Shown here piece by piece: positions 58,821-64,000 of a DNA stretch of 64,000 nt (within the stretch, counting starts at the first letter, position 1; each line of letters opens with the position of its first letter). The notes under the pieces were generated by a model. That model was not told where the DNA came from. It ran no database searches and saw only the letters and a program-made list of their open reading frames with translations. The DNA is taken from contig JAHDHI010000017.1 in NCBI GenBank assembly GCA_020631395.1, positions 1 to 64,000 of the forward strand. The letters are read 5' to 3'. This DNA comes from Bizionia sp. GTDB taxonomy: Bacteria; Bacteroidota; Bacteroidia; Flavobacteriales; Flavobacteriaceae. Made by a program: the position numbers and the translations under genes.

Positions 58821-58831
58821 ATCTTAATTGT

Positions 58832-59569
58832 TTAATTGAGTTTTGTTGCTTGGTAGGTGCAGATGTCATCTCCGCTTTCTATTCGTTCTTCTATGTATTG
58901 TGAAATTTCGGGTCCTTCTTTGAAAAACACATATGTACCCAATGCATGACCTCTTACATCCTTGATCTTTTTGACTACTCCAAGTGGCTCTATGTCTATA
59001 CTTTTCAAATGTCCCATGAAGTTTTCAGAGCTTCCTTGTATGCCAACCATCATGATCGTCTTGGTTTCTTGCAAGGCTTTTGTTTGGGTTGGCTCACAAT
59101 AGGTCCAACTTGTCTTAAGTGTGGCCTTGGCTCGCATTGCTGCCTCTCCTCCAAAAAGCAAGCCATTCATTACCTTGGCATAAGCCTTGGATGATGCGTA
59201 GTGCGTTATGTAAATAAAGGTTCTGTCATTGGTCTTGAAAGGCCCCAAGGACAAAGGCGTGTCATATTTGATGCTGACTGCCAAACTTTTTTTCAAGAAG
59301 CTTTCAAACAATGCTTCATCTCCTTCTTTAACTTGTAAGACATTGAACATTGGTTGAGGTTTCGACCAATTGCGCTCTATGAATTTACGGTAGGACAGAG
59401 CTCTTATTATACCTATGGTATCTAGGAGCGTGTTAGTTAGTTTACTAGGCATTCTACGAGGGATATTTTGAGGGTTATTTTCTCTAAAAATACGAAGATA
59501 ATTCAATACTATTTTTCTTTTATAGGTATTTATACCTGTTTTGCGACAGAAAATCATTTGCAATGACAA
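58832..59569 (-). CDS. Hypothetical protein, first gene of oxidative operon
   Basis: A 245-residue soluble protein of unknown family. It may contain two alpha-beta units: about 70-155 (MFNVLQVKEGDEALFESFLK, TFIYITHYASSKAYAKVM) and about 165-240 (IMMVGIQGSSENFMGHLKSI, LGTYVFFKEGPEISQYI). These suggest a stress-response A/B-barrel or related fold. The first ~39 residues are basic and poorly folded, and Met40 (59452) is an alternative start. It ends 11 bp before the P450 gene, so it belongs to the operon. No catalytic motif is evident. Confidence 0.7.
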   Translation of the reverse strand: MSLQMIFCRKTGINTYKRKIVLNYLRIFRENNPQNIPRRMPSKLTNTLLDTIGIIRALSYRKFIERNWSKPQPMFNVLQVKEGDEALFESFLKKSLAVSIKYDTPLSLGPFKTNDRTFIYITHYASSKAYAKVMNGLLFGGEAAMRAKATLKTSWTYCEPTQTKALQETKTIMMVGIQGSSENFMGHLKSIDIEPLGVVKKIKDVRGHALGTYVFFKEGPEISQYIEERIESGDDICTYQATKLN

Positions 59570-59912
59570 TCATTTCAAATCTTAAGAAAGCCAGACAAAA
59601 TCGCCTTGATTGGAATAACTCCACTTAACTACATAAGCAACAAGAAATTGTCTTTTGATTTAGAATTTAGCATTCGTGAAAACGTATAAATCATCTCACC
59701 CAACCTTTTTTGAAACAAACTAAAGTCTCAAGGTGAGATTTTATAAAGGAAAAGCAAAAAAAACGGGTCTCAACTGCGCTCGACCAGGCATTGACTGTGT
59801 TACTATTGATTTTTGTCATACAACCAAGGAATTAGAAATGCAAAGAGATAGCCTATTCGCTAACCCTCTCACAAGATAGCTTTGCCGCAATTTCTAGACC
59901 TTTGTAATCCAG
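59570..59912. other. Intergenic region upstream of oxidative operon
   Basis: No gene is supported in these ~340 bp. An inverted repeat (ATCTCACC at 59693-59700 and GGTGAGAT at 59732-59739) could form a regulatory hairpin ahead of the operon. At 59768-59785 the sequence TCTCAACTGCGCTCGACC resembles a dispersed repeat known from flavobacterial intergenic DNA. No TAnnTTTG box was found for the minus-strand operon. Confidence 0.45.
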
Positions 59913-60491
59913 CTAATCCAAAGGAAAGGTAAAGCCGAGAGCTGCCGCTCCAGAAAACTGCTCGACAGACGGATGGTAATAATATTTGAAAGCAATTTGA
60001 TAGTTATGCCTACGTCCCAAAGCTAGCCCTATGCTCAAAGGGATATGGAACAAAATTCCCTTTTTTTCAATATTGACAAATGGTGTATGAGTGACAAATG
60101 CTCCCATAGAAGCACCTATGCCAATTTCAAAATAAGGAGCAACCCAAGGAATGGGTGCAGATATGCGTGTTTTTGCACCAAGTAAAAAGGCATTGGACGT
60201 CACTTTGTAACCAAATTGGTCATACTTTTCATTCTTGTCTGCCGATGTAAGGACAAAACCCGCATATGGCCTTACCTGAAACCACGTGGTCAAACCGTAT
60301 ACATATTCTCCTTGCGCATAAAATCCAGAACCCAATATGTCCACATCGTCAAAAGGTGCACTTATTCCATAACCTATCGCAACATCTACGAACCTCCCTT
60401 TTTTCGTTTGGGCTTCAGTAATGTTTGAAAAGATTGCAGTAAGAATGATTATGGTTAGAAAGTTACGTAAAGCATGAAGTTTATGGGGCAT
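59913..60491 (-). CDS. Outer-membrane beta-barrel protein
   Basis: I use the internal ATG at 60491 (MPHKLHALRNFLTIIILTAI). The frame is open up to 60581, but that longer start lies inside the terminator of the preceding gene. The chosen start gives a signal peptide ending near ITEAQ. The mature ~165 residues alternate hydrophobic and polar residues in about eight strands (FVDVAIGYGI, YAQGEYVYGL, WFQVRPYAGF, PYFEIGIGASM, YQIAFKYYYH) and end in a terminal aromatic strand (AALGFTFPLD). The role is unknown; small barrels of this type include OmpW- and PagL-like proteins. Confidence 0.75.
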   Translation of the reverse strand: MPHKLHALRNFLTIIILTAIFSNITEAQTKKGRFVDVAIGYGISAPFDDVDILGSGFYAQGEYVYGLTTWFQVRPYAGFVLTSADKNEKYDQFGYKVTSNAFLLGAKTRISAPIPWVAPYFEIGIGASMGAFVTHTPFVNIEKKGILFHIPLSIGLALGRRHNYQIAFKYYYHPSVEQFSGAAALGFTFPLD

Positions 60492-60568
60492 TTTCTTTGA
60501 GTCTTTGTATTTGTAAAAAGAAAGCAAAGAACGGAAATTCATTGGAAAAAAAATAAAAACGAAAAAAA

Positions 60569-60602
60569 TAAAAGCGGACAATTTATCAATTGCCCGCTTT
60601 TA
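60569..60602 (-). terminator. Rho-independent terminator of the GlcG/HbpS-like gene
   Basis: The arms 60569-60583 and 60588-60602 pair with a single mismatch around a TATC loop. On the minus strand the hairpin is followed by a TTTTATTTTTTT run. It lies 20 bp after the stop of the minus-strand gene at 60622, so that gene is probably transcribed alone. Confidence 0.88.
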
Positions 60603-60621
60603 TACTGAACTAGCATACCAT

Positions 60622-61020
60622 TTAAATTGCCAACGCTCCGGCTTCAGCTACTTCATGATCGTTTTCAACAGTGCTTCCACTCACTCCAATTGCTCCAATT
60701 ATTTCGCCTGCTGCGTTTTTAATTGGTACTCCTCCAGGAAAAGTAATGAGGCCATTGTTTGAGTGCTCGATGTTGTGCAAAGATCCACCTGGTTGGGACA
60801 ACTCTCCAATGATTCCTGTATTCATATCGAAAAAACGAGCCGTTTTCGCTTTTTTGATAGCGATGTCAAGCGAACCCAACCAAGCTCCATCCATACGAAC
60901 AAAAGCTACTAAGTTTGCTCCTGCATCCACAATTGCTATATTCATTTTTGTTTCGATTTCTTTCGATTTCTCTTTTGCCACTGAAATGATTTTTTCAGCT
61001 TGTGTCAATGTAATGTTCAT
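60622..61020 (-). CDS. GlcG/HbpS-like heme-binding family protein
   Basis: A 132-residue protein of the GlcG/HbpS family. It has the N-terminal helix ([20 protein letters not shown]), the core [22 protein letters not shown], the GGVPI loop and the end [21 protein letters not shown], and it covers the whole domain. HbpS binds heme and acts as a sensor partner; GlcG is of unknown function in glycolate operons. No signal peptide is seen, so it is probably cytoplasmic. It has its own promoter, a dyad symmetry element and a terminator, hence a single-gene unit under separate control. Confidence 0.9.
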   Translation of the reverse strand: MNITLTQAEKIISVAKEKSKEIETKMNIAIVDAGANLVAFVRMDGAWLGSLDIAIKKAKTARFFDMNTGIIGELSQPGGSLHNIEHSNNGLITFPGGVPIKNAAGEIIGAIGVSGSTVENDHEVAEAGALAI

Positions 61021-61055
61021 AATTATCTGTTTTTAATGTTACTTTCAATTTAATG

Positions 61056-61100
61056 CAAATATACTACGAGAATCATTTGAAAAAGTCACCAAAATGATTC
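61056..61100 (-). promoter_or_regulatory. Promoter and candidate operator of the GlcG/HbpS-like gene
   Basis: TATATTTG on the minus strand (61056-61063) is a perfect TAnnTTTG -7 box, about 36 bp before the ATG. A 9-bp inverted repeat (GAATCATTT at 61070-61078 and AAATGATTC at 61092-61100, 13-nt spacer) lies where the -33 element should be. This is a good operator position for a repressor or activator dimer. Confidence 0.55.
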
Positions 61101-61403
61101 AATAACTTATAAAAGGCTGTTTCATATTTTATTGTTTCTCTGCTTTCTGGGTGCTTAGCTAAAAAAGGCTCTGAATACCTTTTCGGAAAAAAGAATAGCT
61201 TACAGTAACAAATTGCTTCTAACTCCAGTAACTCTACCCAAAGTCATCTTGCTTTTTTCCAACTTGTAAAAAGTCAAATATGTCCATCCCCAAATTAACT
61301 TTGCTCTTAACAACATCACTCACCATTTTAAAATCATAAATGACTAAATCAGAATTTTATTTTCTGTCTTCAGTGTAGATTTGCGCTATGTTCTCTGATG
61401 ACT
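61101..61403. other. Intergenic region between DinB-like and GlcG/HbpS-like genes
   Basis: About 300 bp without a recognisable gene. I saw no strong hairpin and no second promoter motif. Confidence 0.35.
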
Positions 61404-61943
61404 TTATTTTCTCAACTTTTTCAAGTATAAATTTTCTATTATTTTCATATGATGTAAATCGTGTCCGAGAATATGATATCCCAAAGCCCTTGCACTTGCC
61501 TGATTTCCGTTTGCCTTCCCCATGCGTTTTAATGATTTATCCGAAAGCCCATTGAATAAAGCGATGGTAGAAATCCTTAAAGCTTCATATTCTTCCATTA
61601 TATTTTCAATTGTTCTCTCTGATGTGTCAGAATTAAGGTTATAATCATCCTGTTCAAACCCTGGAAGGTTTGTTTTGTCATTTCTTGCGAAAGAAAGCGC
61701 TCTATACCCATATATTCTTTCATCATCAATTATATGGACTAAAACTTCTTTTATTGACCACTTATTCTTTTCATACCTATACTCTAATTCTGCATTCGAC
61801 AATTTGCTAATCAAAGTCTTTGTCTTATCTAAGCTGGATTTCAACTGTTCAATAAGGCTTCCGTCTTTTTTCACTAATTTCATATACATGTTCGCATAAA
61901 TAGGATATTCATTTTGTGATGGAAATTCAATATGTTTAATCAT
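61404..61943 (-). CDS. DinB-family protein
   Basis: A 179-residue four-helix-bundle protein of the DinB/YfiT type. Helix 2 carries WSIKEVLVHIIDDERIYGYR with a conserved His, and the last helix carries YHILGHDLHHMKII with the HxxxH pair. Together these form the usual three-His metal site. The family includes metal-dependent transferases and hydrolases, and the substrate cannot be read from the sequence. It stands alone, with a -7 box at 61978-61985, and is flanked by decayed genes. Confidence 0.88.
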   Translation of the reverse strand: MIKHIEFPSQNEYPIYANMYMKLVKKDGSLIEQLKSSLDKTKTLISKLSNAELEYRYEKNKWSIKEVLVHIIDDERIYGYRALSFARNDKTNLPGFEQDDYNLNSDTSERTIENIMEEYEALRISTIALFNGLSDKSLKRMGKANGNQASARALGYHILGHDLHHMKIIENLYLKKLRK

Positions 61944-61977
61944 TCAATTTTTTGTTTTTTCAGCTTGTAGTCAACAC

Positions 61978-61985
61978 CAAATATA
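61978..61985 (-). promoter_or_regulatory. -7 box upstream of the DinB-like gene
   Basis: TATATTTG on the minus strand matches the TAnnTTTG consensus 35 bp before the ATG at 61943. A -33 TTTG is not evident, so it may be a weak or activator-dependent promoter. Confidence 0.45.
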
Positions 61986-62043
61986 ACAATCGTTACTGAC
62001 CTAAAGGCATCTATGGTTTGTTATATAATGTTGGCAAACGTTT

Positions 62044-62566
62044 TTATGTTTGTTCTTTGATAATGATAATTCTATCCGGTTGTCTTTTCATTGATTTTTT
62101 AAATTCGCTTGAGTTCATTACTTCGCTTTTAAATTTGTCAAGATCAATTCCAGAACTATATCTTGTAATAAATACTTCTTCTTCAAGAAACTCTTTCGAT
62201 TCTTAAATTAGGTCAATTCGATATTCGTATAATTTTCCGTCATTTTGATTGACTCTTTGATTCGCAAATGTAATTTCAAAGGTTTTTTGGTCCATTTTCC
62301 AGTTGTCAACTCCATAATTCACATATATATGGAATAGGGTTTTCATTTCAGTCAATCGTTAAAGAATCAGATTCCGCATAAAATTCGATTATGGCTTTCA
62401 ATCCTTTTTCTGGGTTCAATTCCTAGAGATTGGTATGAGATTCAATTATTCTTTCCAATTCCGTTGCCTTTCCGGTTTTTATCACTTTAGGCTTCTTATC
62501 ATTAGAGCTACATCCAATAAAATTGATGGCCAGAATTAAAATTAATGCTTTTAGTATGCTCTTCAT
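62044..62566 (-). pseudogene. Decayed lipoprotein gene
   Basis: On the minus strand a lipoprotein start is clear at 62566 (MKSILKALILILAINFIGCS, with the lipid-accepting Cys). The frame is broken by a TAG after 47 codons, then a TGA, then a shift of frame, then another in-frame TAA. The reading resumes as MKTLFHIYVNYGVDNWKMDQ and later as FLEEEVFITRYSSGIDLDKF, ending at a TAA at 62044-62046. The joined product would be about 170 residues of unknown family. The multiple lesions make it a true pseudogene rather than a sequencing slip. Confidence 0.75.
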
Positions 62567-62773
62567 CAAATATTTGCTAATAACGTAGCGAGTAAAAAGG
62601 CCTTAGCTTTTTGAGTAATGCACAAACCGAATTTTTAAATTTTGCTAGTTATTTATTTTTGGTAATTTGTCAAACTTAAAAATTTGTCGACTTCCCAAAA
62701 ATAACCAAACACTCTTACTATGAAAAGCTTACGCTATTTTCAACTCAGTTCTTTTGTTCGAGAACATTTTTTG
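62567..62773. other. Intergenic region downstream of the 245-aa gene
   Basis: This AT-rich stretch holds no supported gene. The promoter of the decayed lipoprotein gene would have been here, but no TAnnTTTG match was noted. Confidence 0.3.
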
Positions 62774-63511
62774 TTAGTTTTTCTTCGGTGCAGGCGGAGG
62801 CAGAGGCAATTTAATCTCTCCACTCTCGTCCTTTTTGTTAAATTCTATTCGTTCTTTTAATTCAATCAATAATTGGTTTTTGTCTTTGATAATCAAATTG
62901 TCAATTTGCAAATCTGTATAATCTTTAAATATTACATCAATTTGAAATTCGGGACTATCCGTCAAATAATCAAAGTACCTTACTCGAAATGTGTAACCAT
63001 CAACATAAACGAGTATGATACTCAAGGTTGTTGTTCTTTTACACTTGTCGATTTCAATTTTACTCATCTTTAGAAGACTGTCAATATTTTCATTATTCAG
63101 ACTATCGTTCAAGAGCTTTTTTAAGTCTTTGTTTTTCAGTTTGTCTTCTAACCCGATTACAAACTCCTTAGTTTTTAGGTGAAGAGGTCGTAAATTTTCT
63201 TTTTCAGAGAGATAAGTATCGAGTTTTTTATCGATTCCCCTAAAATTCTGACAATCCATCTGTAGTACGTGTTGAAAATATTTGTCAAAATCATATTCAG
63301 CAGTTTCAGTCTTTCCTGAGTTTTCCTTGAATGTATTAAGCTCTTTTATCCAATCATAATAATTTTTGATTAAAACTGTCCTGATAATGTTTCTAGATTC
63401 CTCATAGGACGTTTCTTCAAGAGGTTTTTCAGTCTTTGATAAAGTATCACAAATTTCGGATGTAACTCTTTCAATTACTGCCTGCTGACCAAATGAGGCT
63501 GCCGTTATCAA
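62774..63511 (-). CDS. Hypothetical exported protein with damaged 5' end
   Basis: A frame of 245 codons reading from a TTG at 63511. The N-terminus (LITAASFGQQ) looks like the end of a signal peptide, but the upstream frame closes at a TAA about ten codons earlier and no ATG is available. The signal peptide's beginning can be glimpsed in another frame (KKLIEFL). The body is charged and mostly helical, then beta (LSIILVYVDGYTFRVRYFDY), and ends in a Pro-rich tail (KLPLPPPAPKKN). I recognise no family. An inverted-repeat element begins 40 bp upstream, so the original start was probably lost. It may be a pseudogene. Confidence 0.5.
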   Translation of the reverse strand: MITAASFGQQAVIERVTSEICDTLSKTEKPLEETSYEESRNIIRTVLIKNYYDWIKELNTFKENSGKTETAEYDFDKYFQHVLQMDCQNFRGIDKKLDTYLSEKENLRPLHLKTKEFVIGLEDKLKNKDLKKLLNDSLNNENIDSLLKMSKIEIDKCKRTTTLSIILVYVDGYTFRVRYFDYLTDSPEFQIDVIFKDYTDLQIDNLIIKDKNQLLIELKERIEFNKKDESGEIKLPLPPPAPKKN

Positions 63512-63550
63512 TAATTCTCTATATAAAGAAACTCTATTAATTTCTTAAGA

Positions 63551-63654
63551 TAACGTCAAATTTTAGACATTTTTTCTAAAATTTTAGAGTTGAAAAATAT
63601 GGGAAGTATTATAAATAAAGGGGCTTGAATGAAAATTAACAAAATTTGACGTTA
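63551..63654. repeat. MITE-like element with 14-bp terminal inverted repeats
   Basis: The ends TAACGTCAAATTTT (63551-63564) and AAAATTTGACGTTA (63641-63654) are perfect inverted repeats around a 76-bp AT-rich core. The core holds a 14-bp palindrome (63575-63588). It has no coding capacity. Such short non-coding units are usually mobilised by transposases in trans. No target duplication is obvious. Confidence 0.5.
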
Positions 63655-63671
63655 GTTAGAATGAAATAACA

Positions 63672-63728
63672 GTAAAAAACCTCCATTAAAAACGGAGACT
63701 TTGATTTTCAGATTAGCCCCAAAGGGGC
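63672..63728 (-). terminator. Hairpins at the 3' end of the IS200-like element
   Basis: Two hairpins follow the transposase stop on the minus strand. GCCCC/GGGGC pair around AAA at 63716-63728. A 7-bp stem with one G-T pair (CTCCGTT/AATGGAG, about 63681-63697) is followed by a T-run (63675-63680). The second is a good intrinsic terminator. The first may be the end hairpin recognised by IS200-type transposases. Confidence 0.6.
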
Positions 63729-63735
63729 ATTAGGC

Positions 63736-64000
63736 TCATTCATGATGTTCTTGATATTTCACATATCGTTTTATCATATCCTCATCCAAACCTACTGTAC
63801 TTACAAAATAACCACGAGACCAAAAGTGATTGCCCCAATACGGTTTTTGTCTTAAACTTGGATACGTCCTAAACAATTTAATTGCAATCTTCCCTTTTAG
63901 AACACCCATGAATTCCGATATAGAAACCTTCGGAGGAATTGAACAAACCAAATGAATGTGGTCTTTTTATACATTCATCTCTTGAATAATGACATCTTTC
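63736..64000 (-). pseudogene. IS200/IS605-type transposase TnpA, interrupted and cut by window edge
   Basis: The readable 3' part is a Y1-type transposase. It has DHIHLVCSIPP with the HxH of the HUH metal site, then FMGVLKGKIAIKLFRTYPSL, YWGNHFWSRGYFVSTVG, and the C-terminal helix DMIKRYVKYQEHHE with the catalytic Tyr region. Upstream the same frame continues (KDVIIQEMNV) but carries a TAA where related proteins have the Tyr of NVYKDH, so the gene is broken. The first ~45 codons lie beyond base 64000. These enzymes move single-stranded DNA without target duplications. Confidence 0.8.

Noticed and set aside
61944..63660. Possible integron cassette array (small single genes, GTTA-like motifs)
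   Set aside because: I could not find paired attC core sites of the GTTRRRY type at consistent gene boundaries, and no integrase is present.

Overview
The window looks like the chromosome of a member of the Bacteroidota, most likely Flavobacteriia. It has low G+C, dense same-strand operons and a subtype-iii type VI secretion system (T6SS). It also carries very large Rhs/SpvB-like secreted proteins, and several genes have -7 boxes of the TAnnTTTG type used by the Bacteroidota primary sigma factor. I cannot name the species.

Left third (about 0.5-26.8 kb, minus strand). This is one long operon of giant exported proteins. In transcription order it encodes a Skp/OmpH-like protein and possibly a small ORF, then a 2069-aa SpvB/TcB-like protein. 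Next come a 2564-aa protein with five LRR+Ig modules, a LolA-like secreted protein, a 3539-aa Rhs/YD-repeat protein with a variable C-terminal tip, and a 78-aa membrane protein in the position of an immunity protein. The arrangement suggests a Tc/Rhs-like toxin delivery complex split over several polypeptides.

Middle (27-53 kb). This is a T6SS-iii locus. The plus strand carries tssH(clpV)-tssB-tssC and tssE-tssF-PKD protein-tssK-extended Hcp-effector-immunity candidate. The minus strand carries an NlpC/P60 enzyme-tssG-tssN-hcp-hcp-small effector candidate-lipoprotein-vgrG-lipoprotein-PAAR-MIX-like effector-membrane protein-small membrane protein, followed separately by tssO. Three candidate effector/immunity modules are each tied to a different carrier: PAAR, canonical Hcp and extended Hcp. 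The proteobacterial membrane subunits TssJ/L/M are absent, as expected for subtype iii. TssN, TssO and a TssP candidate are present. I did not recognise TssQ or TssR.

Right part (53-59.6 kb, minus strand). A tight five-gene operon encodes a hypothetical protein, a GST-cytochrome P450 fusion, a duplicated HFARW-motif membrane protein, a DyP-type peroxidase and a patatin-like lipase. I read it as a possible lipid-release and lipid-oxidation pathway.

Right edge (59.9-64 kb). Small single genes encode an outer-membrane barrel, a GlcG/HbpS-like protein and a DinB-like protein. They are mixed with decayed material: a lipoprotein pseudogene, a gene with a damaged 5' end next to a MITE-like inverted-repeat element, and an IS200-type transposase with an in-frame stop that runs off the window.
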